Assembly (NCBI RefSeq): GCF_040548815.1
Contig: NZ_JBEPSM010000001.1
Span: 2,108,001 to 2,172,000 of the forward strand
DNA from: Kaistia defluvii
GTDB lineage: Bacteria; Pseudomonadota; Alphaproteobacteria; Rhizobiales; Kaistiaceae
DNA length: 64,000 bases
Direction of reading: 5' to 3'
Shown here: positions 29,266 to 39,024 of the stretch, piece after piece
Layout: each line of letters begins with the position of its first letter
How positions within the stretch are numbered: the stretch's first letter is position 1
Notes under the pieces: generated by a model
What the model was told of the DNA's origin: nothing
The model's input: only the letters and a program-made list of their open reading frames with translations
Database searches by the model: none
Position numbers and translations under genes: made by a program

Positions 29266-31101
29266 ATGTTCCGCTTCTTCGAATCCCGGATCGATCCGTT
29301 CCGCAGCCATGACGACAGCATGCCGCCGGCGACGCTGGTCGGCTTCTACTGGCGCTATTGCCGCCAGATCTGGCCGTACCTGCTGATCCTGATGGCGATC
29401 GGTCTGGTGGTATCGCTGATCGAGATCGCGATGCTTCGCTATATCGGCTCGATCGTCGACCTGCTGAAATCGACCACGCCGAGCGAGATCCTGGCCGATT
29501 ACGGGCCGACCTTTCTCTGGATGGGCTTCGTCATCGTCATCGCCCGGCCGCTGGCAGCCCTCGCGCACGATCTCGTCAACCAGCAGACCATCGCGCCCAA
29601 CTTCACCAATCTGATCCGCTGGCAGACGCACCACTACGTCATGCGCCAGTCAATCACCTTCTTCGCCAATGACTTCGCCGGCCGCATCGCCTCGAAGATC
29701 GTGCAGACCGGCCCGGCGCTGCGCGAATCGGTGACGCAGGTGATCGACGCGCTGTGGTTCGTGACGATCTTCGCCGGCTCGGCGCTGGTGATCTTCTGGA
29801 GCGCCGACTGGCGGCTGGCGATGCCGCTGCTGTTCTGGATCATCGCCTATGTCGTGACGTTGGCATGGTTCGTTCCGCGCATCCGCGACCGCGCGACCAT
29901 CATGTCCGAGATGCGCTCTCAGCTCACCGGCCGGATCGTCGACAGCTACACCAACGTCCAGACGGTGAAGCTCTTCGCCCATCCCGAGCGCGAGGACGAA
30001 TATGCCAAGGAGGCGCTGGTTGAGCACACCGCCGCCTTCAAGAACGAGACGCGGCTGATCACGGCGATGAACGCCACGGTCTCCAGCCTGAACGGCCTGC
30101 TCGTCATGGCGACCGGCACCTTGGCCGTCTGGCTGTGGTCGTTCGAGGCCATCACGCTGGGCGCCATCGCGGTGGCAGCCGGCCTCGCCATCCGCATCAC
30201 CAACATGTCCGGCTGGATCATGTGGGTGGCGGTCGGGATCTTCGAGCAGATGGGCACCGTGCAGGAGGGGTTGGAGACGATCGCCCGCCCCTACGACCTG
30301 CTTGACAAGCCGGCCGCCCGGCCGCTCGTCGCCGACAAGGGCGAGATCCGCTTCGAGAATGTCCGCTTCCACTATGGCAAGGCGGGCGGAATCATCGAGG
30401 ATCTGAGCTTCACCATCCAGCCGGGCGAGAAGGTCGGCCTGGTCGGACGGTCGGGTGCCGGCAAGTCGACCCTGGTCAACCTGCTGCTGCGCTTCTACGA
30501 CGTCGAGGCCGGCCGCGTGCTGATCGACGGGCAGAACGTCTCGGACGTGACGCAGGACAGTCTTCGGCAGCAGATCGGCCTGGTAACGCAGGACACCTCG
30601 CTGCTGCATCGCTCGGTGCGCGACAACATCCTCTATGGCCGCCCCGACGCATCGGAAGAGGCGGTGCGGGAAGCGGCCCGGCAGGCGCATGCCGACGGCT
30701 TCATCGAGGGGCTGAGCGATCCCCGGGGACGCCGGGGGCTCGACGCGCATGTCGGCGAGCGCGGGGTCAAGCTCTCCGGCGGCCAACGGCAGCGCATCGC
30801 CATCGCCCGCGTGCTCCTGAAGGACGCGCCGATCCTGATCCTCGACGAGGCGACGTCCGCGCTCGATTCGGAGGTCGAGGCGGCGATCCAGGAGAGCTTC
30901 CTGCGGCTGATGGAGAACAAGACGGTGATCGCCATCGCGCACCGCCTCTCCACCATCGCGGCGATGGACCGGCTGATCGTGCTAGATCAGGGCCACATCG
31001 TCGAAACCGGCACGCACGAGCAGCTCCTGCGCCAGAACGGCCTCTATGCCGGCCTCTGGCATCGGCAGTCGGGCGGGTTCCTGGACCTGCACGCCAACTG
31101 A
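29266..31101 (+). CDS. ABC half-transporter (permease-ATPase fusion), copy 2
   Basis: 611 residues with the same plan as copy 1: MFRFFESRIDPFRSHDDSMPPATLVGFYWRYCRQIWPYLLIL, six membrane helices, then Walker A GLVGRSGAGKSTLVNLLLRFYD, signature LSGGQRQRIAIARVLLKDAP, Walker B ILILDEATSALDSE and AIAHRLSTIAAMDRLIVLDQGHIVETG. The ATPase halves of the two copies are nearly the same; the membrane halves are more diverged, as expected if the substrate path changed after duplication. The ATG at 29266 is aligned with copy 1's start. Confidence 0.92.
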   Translation: MFRFFESRIDPFRSHDDSMPPATLVGFYWRYCRQIWPYLLILMAIGLVVSLIEIAMLRYIGSIVDLLKSTTPSEILADYGPTFLWMGFVIVIARPLAALAHDLVNQQTIAPNFTNLIRWQTHHYVMRQSITFFANDFAGRIASKIVQTGPALRESVTQVIDALWFVTIFAGSALVIFWSADWRLAMPLLFWIIAYVVTLAWFVPRIRDRATIMSEMRSQLTGRIVDSYTNVQTVKLFAHPEREDEYAKEALVEHTAAFKNETRLITAMNATVSSLNGLLVMATGTLAVWLWSFEAITLGAIAVAAGLAIRITNMSGWIMWVAVGIFEQMGTVQEGLETIARPYDLLDKPAARPLVADKGEIRFENVRFHYGKAGGIIEDLSFTIQPGEKVGLVGRSGAGKSTLVNLLLRFYDVEAGRVLIDGQNVSDVTQDSLRQQIGLVTQDTSLLHRSVRDNILYGRPDASEEAVREAARQAHADGFIEGLSDPRGRRGLDAHVGERGVKLSGGQRQRIAIARVLLKDAPILILDEATSALDSEVEAAIQESFLRLMENKTVIAIAHRLSTIAAMDRLIVLDQGHIVETGTHEQLLRQNGLYAGLWHRQSGGFLDLHAN

Positions 31102-31150
31102 GTCCCACCGCTGGGACAGAGCGGGCGGCCACGCGGGCCGTCCGCCTCTT
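31102..31150 (+). terminator. Two hairpins after ABC copy 2
   Basis: GTCCCA-CCGC-TGGGAC (31102-31117) begins directly after the stop, followed by CGGGCGGCC-ACGCG-GGCCGTCCG (31122-31144, one G-U pair) and a pyrimidine-rich CCTCTTTCC. Probably ends the ABC transcript; the weak T-run lowers certainty. The 245 bp that follow should hold the petABC promoter, which I could not pin down. Confidence 0.5.
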
Positions 31151-31396
31151 TCCACCCAATTCAGCGCGATCCCTGCGCATATCCCGTCGCCTTCCCGCGA
31201 CAATGTGCGCATCGGGTGAGCGCTCTCTGGACATTCCTCGCCGTCGGTGGCTAAACAGCTTCTAATCTGACAGATGGGGACCATGCCGGTTTTCCCATCC
31301 ATTTCGGCCGGGCGTTCCGGACATCGCACTGATGTGGGCCGCATACGGACGATGACGACGGCAGCGCCCGCTTCCGAGGACTATGAGGGGATCATC

Positions 31397-31957
31397 TTGG
31401 CTGAAAATGCTACGGCAGAACCGACCCGCCGCGACTTTCTGTATATTGCGACCGGCGCAGTAGGCGCTGTCGGTGTCGCGGCCGCCGTCTGGCCTTTCAT
31501 CAATCAGATGAATCCCGACGCGTCGGCATTGGCGCTCGCTTCCACGGAAGTCGACATCGGCGCCCTGCAACCCGGCGACTCGCTGACCGTGAAGTGGCGC
31601 GGCAAGCCCGTGGTCGTGCGCAACCGCACGCAGAAGGAAATCGACGACGCCAAGGCGGCTTCGCTTTCCGAGCTCAAGGATCCGGTCGCGCGCAACGCCA
31701 ACCTGCAGCTCGACGCTCCGGCCACCGATGCTAACCGCGCCGCGGCCGGCAAGGAAAACTGGTTCGTCATGGTCAATGTCTGCACCCATCTGGGCTGCAT
31801 TCCGCTCGGCCAGTCTGGCGAATACAATGGCTGGTTCTGCCCTTGCCATGGCTCGGTCTACGACACGGCCGGCCGCATCCGCAGCGGCCCGGCTCCGGAG
31901 AATATGGCCGTGCCGGTCTATTCCTTCCTGAGCGATACCAAGATCAAGATCGGCTGA
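31397..31957 (+). CDS. petA: Ubiquinol-cytochrome c reductase iron-sulfur (Rieske) subunit
   Basis: [2Fe-2S] subunit of the bc1 complex. 186 residues from a TTG at 31397. N-terminal Tat-type signal-anchor TRRDFLYIATGAVGAVGVAAAVWPFI, cluster motifs CTHLGCIPL and CPCHGSVYD. The TTG is chosen because GAGGGG lies 6 bases before it and the resulting protein has ten residues before the Arg pair, as in relatives. An in-frame ATG at 31352 has no good ribosome site. First gene of petABC. Confidence 0.93.
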   Translation: MAENATAEPTRRDFLYIATGAVGAVGVAAAVWPFINQMNPDASALALASTEVDIGALQPGDSLTVKWRGKPVVVRNRTQKEIDDAKAASLSELKDPVARNANLQLDAPATDANRAAAGKENWFVMVNVCTHLGCIPLGQSGEYNGWFCPCHGSVYDTAGRIRSGPAPENMAVPVYSFLSDTKIKIG

Positions 31958-31975
31958 CCGGGGGAAATCGAGATC

Positions 31976-33244
31976 ATGTCCGGACCATCTAGCTATCAGC
32001 CGCAGAACGCTTTCTTGAAGTGGTTCGAGGCACGCCTGCCGATCGGCGGGCTCATCCATTCGTCGTTCATCGTGTTCCCCAATCCGCGGAACTTGAACTA
32101 CTGGTGGACCTTCGGCGGTATCCTCGCCTTCATGCTGGTGGCGCAGATCGTCACCGGCGTCGTGCTGGTGATGCACTACACCCCCCACACCTCGCTGGCC
32201 TTCTCCTCCGTGGAAGGCATCATGCGCGACGTGAACTATGGCTGGCTGCTGCGCTACCTGCACGCCAACGGCGCGTCGATGTTCTTCATCGCCGTCTATG
32301 TTCACATCTTCCGTGGCCTCTACTACGGCTCCTACAAGGCGCCGCGCGAGGTGCTATGGATCCTCGGCATGATCATCTTCCTGCTGATGATGGCCACCGG
32401 CTTCATGGGCTATGTGCTTCCCTGGGGACAGATGTCCTTCTGGGGCGCCACCGTGATCACCAACCTCTTCTCGGCGATCCCGATCGTCGGCGAGACCATC
32501 GTGACCTGGCTCTGGGGCGGCTTCTCCGTCGACAACCCGACGCTGAACCGGTTCTTCTCGCTGCACTATTTGCTGCCGTTCATGATCGCCGGCGTCGTCG
32601 TCCTGCACATCTGGGCGCTGCACATCCCCGGCTCGAACAACCCGACCGGCGTGTCGGTCAAGTCCAGCCAGGACACCCTGCCCTTCCATCCCTACTTCAC
32701 CGTCAAGGATGCGCTCGGCCTGGTCGTCTTCCTGATCGTCTACATGTGGTTCGTGTTCTACCTGCCGAATTTCATGGGCCATCCGGACAACTACACCCCG
32801 GCCAACCCGCTTGTGACGCCTGCGCATATCGTTCCGGAATGGTACTTCCTGCCGTTCTACGCGATCCTGCGTTCGATCCCGGACAAGCTGGGCGGCGTCA
32901 TCGCGATGTTCGGCGCCATCGCCGTGCTGTTCGTGGTTCCCTGGCTCGACACCTCGAAGGTCCGTTCGGCCAACTTCCGCCCGCTCTATCGCCAGTTCTT
33001 CTGGATCCTGGTGATCGTGTCGATCGGCCTGGGCTATCTCGGCTCGCGTCCGGCGGAAGGTGGATACGTCATCGCTTCGCGTATCCTGACGGTCTACTAC
33101 TTCTTCCACTTCCTGGTGATCCTGCCGCTGCTCGGCCTGTTCGAGAAGCCGAAGCCTCTGCCCGCGTCGATCACCGAGTCGGTTCTCGGCAAGGGTGCGG
33201 CCAATGTCACCGCCGGTGCGCCCGCCGCGCCGCAGAGCAAGTAA
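31976..33244 (+). CDS. petB: Cytochrome b of the bc1 complex
   Basis: 422 residues, eight membrane helices, two b haems. Haem-ligand pairs appear in [27 protein letters not shown] and [20 protein letters not shown]; the Qo-site motifs are [19 protein letters not shown] and the PEWY loop ([14 protein letters not shown]). Eighteen bases after petA. Full-length alphaproteobacterial form, with a short Ala/Pro tail. Confidence 0.96.
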   Translation: MSGPSSYQPQNAFLKWFEARLPIGGLIHSSFIVFPNPRNLNYWWTFGGILAFMLVAQIVTGVVLVMHYTPHTSLAFSSVEGIMRDVNYGWLLRYLHANGASMFFIAVYVHIFRGLYYGSYKAPREVLWILGMIIFLLMMATGFMGYVLPWGQMSFWGATVITNLFSAIPIVGETIVTWLWGGFSVDNPTLNRFFSLHYLLPFMIAGVVVLHIWALHIPGSNNPTGVSVKSSQDTLPFHPYFTVKDALGLVVFLIVYMWFVFYLPNFMGHPDNYTPANPLVTPAHIVPEWYFLPFYAILRSIPDKLGGVIAMFGAIAVLFVVPWLDTSKVRSANFRPLYRQFFWILVIVSIGLGYLGSRPAEGGYVIASRILTVYYFFHFLVILPLLGLFEKPKPLPASITESVLGKGAANVTAGAPAAPQSK

Positions 33245-33269
33245 GCCGCGAGAGGATCACGGATCGATC

Positions 33270-34157
<888 letters not shown>

Positions 34158-34181
34158 GGCGCGACCGGCAGACATGCATTG

Positions 34182-34210
34182 AAAAAGGGCCCCGACGGGG
34201 CCCTTTTTTT
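34182..34210. terminator. Shared terminator between petC and cca
   Basis: GGGCCCCG-A-CGGGGCCC (34187-34203) flanked by A-rich and T-rich runs, so it works in both directions. The cca stop codon (34209-34211) lies partly in the T-run. Confidence 0.92.
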
Positions 34211-35450
34211 ATTGCTGCTGCTGTTGCTGCTGGAAGCTCGTCAGGAACGCCTTGAGGTTCTGGCGCAGCGTTTCCGCATCGGCGCGGAAATCGTCGTCGA
34301 TCCACTCGCGCTCCAGCTTCTTAAGCAGCAGGCCGACCAGCGGACCGCGATCCACGCCAAGCTCGACCACGTCCCGGCCGGAGAGCGGGAAGGTCGGGAT
34401 CGGCCATTCCCGCGCCGCAGCGAGGCGCGCCGCGAAATCGTCTGGGGCGAGTTGCCCCTTGGCGGCGGCACAGGTCAGCCCGTCGCGAAAGGCGCCCTCC
34501 CCGATCGCATAGAGCGTAGCGTGATCGGCGTCGGGCGGCGAGCTGACGATATCGGTCGCGGCCTCCAGTGCCGCGCGCATGCGGTTGCGCTCGGCATTGG
34601 AAAGCCGGAAGCGCAGGCCGATCCGGTCGACATCCTCCTGCACGCGGCCGAACAGAACGGCGAAACGCAGGGCAGGACAAGGTCCGTCAGGCTCGAAATC
34701 GGGCAGGCGCGCCAGGGCGACCAAGTCGCCCACGCTGGCGGAAATCAGCGGAAGGATGCCGCTTTCCTGCATCAGCACCAGGGTCGGCACCGCGCCGTTT
34801 GCCACGGCCAGACGGCGCATCTCCTGGCCGACCCGTTCGGCCGAAAGCCCGGCCAGGTCGTGCCGGGCGCGGATGGTCGCCGCCAGCCCCTCCGGGTCCG
34901 GCGCTCCGGCGCCATAGGCGGCGTGGAAACGAAAGAAGCGCAGAGCCCGCAAGCGATCTTCGGCGATGCGCCGGTCGGCCGAGCCGATGAAACGGATCTT
35001 TCGCGCGTCGAGGTCGGCGAGACCGCCGACCGGATCATGCAGCGTCCCCTCGATATCGACGGATAGCGCGTTGAGGGTAAAATCACGCCGCTCGGCATCG
35101 GCCTGCCAGTCGCGGCCGAAGCGCACGACGGCGCGGCGGCCATCGGTTTCGATGTCCTCGCGCAGCGTCGTCACCTCGACAACATGGCGATCGCCGATCA
35201 CCGTCACCGTGCCATGCTCGATGCCGGTCGGCGCGACCTTGAGGCCAGCGGCCTCGGCGCGCGCGATCACCGTCTCCGGCACGGCCGTCGTGGCGACATC
35301 CACGTCCGCGACGGGCAGGCCCATCAGCGTGTTGCGCACGGCGCCGCCGATGACACGCGCTTCCTCGCCATCGGTCGACAGCAGTTCCAGCACCTGACGC
35401 ACCAGCGGCTGAGTCAGGAACGCTGCGTCCCTGCAATCCCTCTGGGTCAA
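34209..35450 (-). CDS. cca: CCA tRNA nucleotidyltransferase
   Basis: Adds or repairs the 3' CCA of tRNAs. 413 residues, class II: VIGGAVRNTLMGLPVADVDVATTA (GG and DxD motifs), RRDFTLNALSVDIEGTLHDPVGGLADL, EDRLRALRFFRFHAAYG. The protein ends in seven consecutive Gln encoded by CAG/CAA codons next to the stop, which is unusual. The ATG overlaps the DUF6111 stop by four bases. Last gene of a four-gene minus-strand operon. Confidence 0.93.
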   Translation of the reverse strand: MTQRDCRDAAFLTQPLVRQVLELLSTDGEEARVIGGAVRNTLMGLPVADVDVATTAVPETVIARAEAAGLKVAPTGIEHGTVTVIGDRHVVEVTTLREDIETDGRRAVVRFGRDWQADAERRDFTLNALSVDIEGTLHDPVGGLADLDARKIRFIGSADRRIAEDRLRALRFFRFHAAYGAGAPDPEGLAATIRARHDLAGLSAERVGQEMRRLAVANGAVPTLVLMQESGILPLISASVGDLVALARLPDFEPDGPCPALRFAVLFGRVQEDVDRIGLRFRLSNAERNRMRAALEAATDIVSSPPDADHATLYAIGEGAFRDGLTCAAAKGQLAPDDFAARLAAAREWPIPTFPLSGRDVVELGVDRGPLVGLLLKKLEREWIDDDFRADAETLRQNLKAFLTSFQQQQQQQ

Positions 35451-35710
35451 TCGAAGCCACCCGGGACGAGCTTGCCATCGCGGAATTCGGCCGGGTGATA
35501 GGTCGTGCCGACCTCACCGCCGGAAAGATGCACCAGCCCGATCACGGCGATCAGCACGAGCACGACACCGGCCGCCGACAAGCGGGAAAGCACCTTGTAG
35601 TCCCAGTCCTCGCGGGCCAGCGACGAACCGGGCGCGAACTGGCGCCAGCCGGCATAGGCTAGGAACGGCGCCAGGAAGCAGAACAGTGTAATGGCGAGAA
35701 ATCGCAGCAT
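35447..35710 (-). CDS. DUF6111 family small membrane protein
   Basis: 87 residues with two hydrophobic helices: LRFLAITLFCFLAPFLAYAGW and SAAGVVLVLIAVIGLVHLSG, then a short polar tail (TYHPAEFRDGKLVPGGF). This small family is usually found between the Nudix gene and cca in rhizobia, exactly as here, directly abutting nudL. The function is unknown. Confidence 0.8.
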   Translation of the reverse strand: MLRFLAITLFCFLAPFLAYAGWRQFAPGSSLAREDWDYKVLSRLSAAGVVLVLIAVIGLVHLSGGEVGTTYHPAEFRDGKLVPGGFD

Positions 35711-36349
35711 CTATTGAAAGAGTCTCTCATAGAGACCGCGGATGATCCCGGCGGTCACTCCCCAGATATGGTGTTCGTCATACGGCATTTGATAGAGAGA
35801 ATGCCGGACGCCATCAAATTCGCGACTGATCGTCTGGTGATTTTCTGGCGTCATCAGGAAAGAGAGCGGTACTTCGAAGGTCGCGTCAACCTCGGCCGGG
35901 TTCAGCACCAGGTGATGATCGGGCGCCACCCGCGCCACGATGGCAGTAATGCGGTAGCCGGTGCCGGCGATATAGGGGTCCAGCCCGCCGATCGGCTCGA
36001 CCAAAGCCGGGTCCAGTCCGATCTCCTCCTGCGCCTCGCGCAGCGCGGCAGCCGTCGCATCCGCGTCGGTCGGATCGATCTTGCCGCCCGGGAAAGCGAT
36101 CTGGCCGGGATGCTTGCGCAACTGCATCGTCCGCCGGGTCATCAGCACGGTGGCGGTGCTGCGCTCGACGATGGGAATCAGCACTGCCGCCTCGCGCCAG
36201 ACAAAGCCCTTTGGCGGCACGAATTCCGGGTTGATGACGATTTCGTTCGGATCCGCGACCAGCGGATGCTCGAGGGGCAGCAACCGCTGCCGCGCCCGCT
36301 CGAAGAAATGATCCGGCCGGAAAGGGTCGTCATCGTCAAACTGCGTCAA
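35711..36349 (-). CDS. CoA pyrophosphatase, Nudix family
   Basis: 212 residues. The Nudix box is GGKIDPTDADATAAALREAQEEIGL, preceded by the UPF0035/CoA-specific region MTRRTMQLRKHPGQIAFPGGK. Predicted to hydrolyse CoA to 3',5'-ADP and 4'-phosphopantetheine. Its ATG overlaps the DUF1285 stop by four bases and its end abuts the DUF6111 start, so the block is a tight operon. Confidence 0.9.
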   Translation of the reverse strand: MTQFDDDDPFRPDHFFERARQRLLPLEHPLVADPNEIVINPEFVPPKGFVWREAAVLIPIVERSTATVLMTRRTMQLRKHPGQIAFPGGKIDPTDADATAAALREAQEEIGLDPALVEPIGGLDPYIAGTGYRITAIVARVAPDHHLVLNPAEVDATFEVPLSFLMTPENHQTISREFDGVRHSLYQMPYDEHHIWGVTAGIIRGLYERLFQ

Positions 36350-36954
36350 GACGTCACCGCCGCTTCGGCCGGGCCGATGACGAAGAAGTGACCGCTGGAA
36401 ACCACGCCGATTTCCGCGCCGCGCTGCTCGAAAGCCGAAGCGAGCTCATGCACTAGCGGCCGCGCCAGCCGGGCTTCGAGTCCGCCACGGACCAGGACGT
36501 AAGGAACCAGCCCGTCCTCCGCTTGTCCGGGAGCGACCCGCAGCGGATGCTCGGCATCGACGGTGACGACATCGCCGACATTGGTGCGGAGAACCACGGT
36601 TTGCGCCGCCCCCTCGCCCTCGACAGCCAGTTCGACCGCGATGAACGGCACGTCCTCGACGGAAATCGCCAGCTTTTCGGCCGGCGTGACAAGGACGTAG
36701 CTGCCGTCCGGCTCGCGGCGCAAAACGGTGGCGAACAGCTTGACCAGCGCCTCGCGCAGGATCGGCCGGCCCTCGTGATGCCAGGCGCCATTCCGGTCGA
36801 TCCGGATGTCGATCACGCCGCAATGGGCCGGATTCCAGAGATGGACCGGCGCCGGTCCGCGCAGCTTGCCCGCCCGTTCGATAAGCCCCGAGAGGGCCGA
36901 ACCCGGCGCCGAAATGTCCTCGGCCTTGGTTTCGCCCTGCTTTGTAACTGACAT
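36346..36954 (-). CDS. DUF1285 domain-containing protein
   Basis: 202 residues: PAHCGVIDIRIDRNGAWHHEGRPILREALVKLFATVLRREPDGSYVLVTPAEKLAISVEDVPF is the DUF1285 signature, a beta-rich domain of unknown role conserved in alphaproteobacteria. The ATG at 36954 is preferred over upstream ATGs (36966 and 37044); GGAAGG lies 12 bases away, somewhat far. First gene of the DUF1285-nudix-DUF6111-cca operon, divergent from moxR with about 130 bp between. Confidence 0.82.
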   Translation of the reverse strand: MSVTKQGETKAEDISAPGSALSGLIERAGKLRGPAPVHLWNPAHCGVIDIRIDRNGAWHHEGRPILREALVKLFATVLRREPDGSYVLVTPAEKLAISVEDVPFIAVELAVEGEGAAQTVVLRTNVGDVVTVDAEHPLRVAPGQAEDGLVPYVLVRGGLEARLARPLVHELASAFEQRGAEIGVVSSGHFFVIGPAEAAVTS

Positions 36955-37085
36955 GCTAAGTATCATCCTTCCGTGCAGGGCGGCGGAGCCAGAGGCTGAC
37001 GCTGCCATGCCGGTCGTGCGAAGATTGTACGCGGATCGAGTCACTCGGTCTCGTCGCGACCGTAACCGAAACTATATGGGCCGAT

Positions 37086-38102
37086 ATGAGCGCGTTCAAT
37101 CAGACCTCCATTGCCGACGTCAATCCGGGCCGCACGATCGCCGAAGCCGACGCGGCCGTTGCCTCGATCAAGGCGGCACGCGCCGCCATCGGCAAGGTGA
37201 TCTACGGCCAGGAGACGGTGGTCGAGCGCGTGCTGGTGACGCTGCTGGCTGGCGGCCACGGCCTGCTGGTCGGCGTGCCCGGCCTCGCCAAGACCAAGCT
37301 GGTGGAAACGCTCGGCATCGTGCTGGGCCTCGAGGAGCGCCGCGTTCAGTTCACGCCCGACCTGATGCCTTCCGACATCCTCGGCTCGGAGGTGATGGAC
37401 CAGGACGAGAACGGACGCCGCTCCTTCCGCTTCCTGAAGGGACCGATCTTCGGCCAGCTCCTGATGGCGGACGAAATCAACCGCGCCAGCCCGCGCACGC
37501 AATCCGCGCTGCTGCAGGCCATGCAGGAGTATCACGTCACCGTCGCCGGCCAGCGTTACGACCTGCCGAGCCCCTTCCATGTACTCGCGACGCAGAACCC
37601 GCTGGAGCAGGAGGGAACCTATCCCCTGCCCGAAGCGCAGCTCGACCGCTTCCTGCTGCAGATCGACGTGCTCTATCCCGATCGCGACGCCGAGCGGAAG
37701 ATGCTGTTCGAGACCACCGGCGCCAGCGATGCCGTCGCCGAGAAGGTGACGGACGCCCAGTCGCTGAAGGCCATCCAGCAACTTGTGCGCCGCCTGCCGA
37801 TCGGCGAGAGCGTCGTCGAGGCGATTCTCAATCTCGTTCGCTCGGCGCGGCCGGGCGAAATCGCCGACAGCAAGCTTGCCGGTGTCATCGCCTGGGGACC
37901 CGGTCCCCGCGCCAGCCAGGCCTTGATGCTCGCCGTCCGCGCTCGCGCCCTGATCGACGGGCGCTATGCGCCATCGGTCGACGACGTGATCGCGCTGGCC
38001 GAACCGGTGCTTCAGCACCGCATGAGCCTGAGCTTCGCGGCCCGGGCCGACGGGCTCACGGTGCGCGATGTCATCGGGACCCTCAAGTCACGAATCGGGT
38101 GA
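37086..38102 (+). CDS. MoxR-family AAA+ ATPase
   Basis: 338 residues. Walker A-like GVPGLAKTKLVETLG, Walker B MADEINRASPRTQSALLQAMQE, sensor FHVLATQNPLEQEGTYPLPEAQLDRF. MoxR ATPases act as chaperones that help assemble or mature vWA-domain protein complexes; the next genes (DUF58 and vWA-like proteins) are the expected clients. First gene of a four-gene operon. Confidence 0.93.
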   Translation: MSAFNQTSIADVNPGRTIAEADAAVASIKAARAAIGKVIYGQETVVERVLVTLLAGGHGLLVGVPGLAKTKLVETLGIVLGLEERRVQFTPDLMPSDILGSEVMDQDENGRRSFRFLKGPIFGQLLMADEINRASPRTQSALLQAMQEYHVTVAGQRYDLPSPFHVLATQNPLEQEGTYPLPEAQLDRFLLQIDVLYPDRDAERKMLFETTGASDAVAEKVTDAQSLKAIQQLVRRLPIGESVVEAILNLVRSARPGEIADSKLAGVIAWGPGPRASQALMLAVRARALIDGRYAPSVDDVIALAEPVLQHRMSLSFAARADGLTVRDVIGTLKSRIG

Positions 38103-38106
38103 CATC

Positions 38107-39024
38107 TTGAGCGAGACGCGCGCTTCCGTGCAGGCATCCAGCCGTGTCGGCACGAATCTGGCCGAGGCCAAGGGCTTGGCCAAGAGCCTGCCGGACCTGC
38201 TGGTCGAGGCGCGCCGGGTTGCGACCACGGTTCTGGCCGGCTGGCATGGCCGCCGCCGCGCCGGCCCTGGCGAGACCTTCTGGCAATTTCGGCCCTTCGT
38301 GGCCGGCGAGGCCCCCGGCCGCATCGACTGGCGCCGCTCGGCCCGCGACGACCACTTCTACATCCGCGAGCGCGAATGGGAGGCGGCGCATACCGTCTGG
38401 CTGGCCGCTGACCTGTCGCGCTCGATGGATTTCCGCTCCCGCCTGGCGCTCGCCTCCAAGCGCGACCGCGCCGTCGTCCTGCTTCTGGCGTTGGGCGACC
38501 TGCTGGCGGCAGCCGGCGAACGCATTGGCCTTCTCGGTCTCAGCGATCCCATCCTGTCACGCAATGCGGCCGAGCGCTTGGCGGAGACGCTGACCCACTT
38601 CGACACGGACCAGCCGGCCCTCCCCTCTGCCATGCGGCTCAGCCGCTTTGCCGATCTGGTGGTCATCGGCGATTTTCTCGATCCGCTCGACGAGATCGAG
38701 GCGCGCTTGGCCGAATATGCCCGCCATGGCGCGACCGTTCATCTGGTCGAGATCCGCGATCCGGTCGAAGAGATCTTCCCCTATGCCGGCCGCACCGAGT
38801 TTCGCGATCCGGAAACGGGCGCGCTTTACACCATCGGCCGCGCCGAGCAGATCGCCGAGGACTATCGCAATCGCCTCGTCGCCCGCCGCGAGACGCTGGC
38901 CGCGACTTGCCGCCGCCTGGGCTGGACCTATCTGACCCACCGCACCGACCGCCCGGCGACCGAGCCGCTGCTGGCGCTGCACGCCCGGCTGTCCACCCGC
39001 ACCACCCAGGGAGATCGGGCATGA
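38107..39024 (+). CDS. DUF58 domain-containing protein
   Basis: 305 residues from a TTG at 38107, four bases after moxR. RRAGPGETFWQFRPFVAGEAPGRIDWRRSARDDHFYIREREWEAAHTVWLAADLSRSM is the DUF58 core; VWLAADLSRSMDFRS resembles a vWA MIDAS strand (DxSxS). Usually encoded with MoxR. The ATG at 38068 would overlap moxR by 35 bases and add 13 unconserved residues. The stop overlaps the next ATG (ATGA). Confidence 0.88.
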   Translation: MSETRASVQASSRVGTNLAEAKGLAKSLPDLLVEARRVATTVLAGWHGRRRAGPGETFWQFRPFVAGEAPGRIDWRRSARDDHFYIREREWEAAHTVWLAADLSRSMDFRSRLALASKRDRAVVLLLALGDLLAAAGERIGLLGLSDPILSRNAAERLAETLTHFDTDQPALPSAMRLSRFADLVVIGDFLDPLDEIEARLAEYARHGATVHLVEIRDPVEEIFPYAGRTEFRDPETGALYTIGRAEQIAEDYRNRLVARRETLAATCRRLGWTYLTHRTDRPATEPLLALHARLSTRTTQGDRA

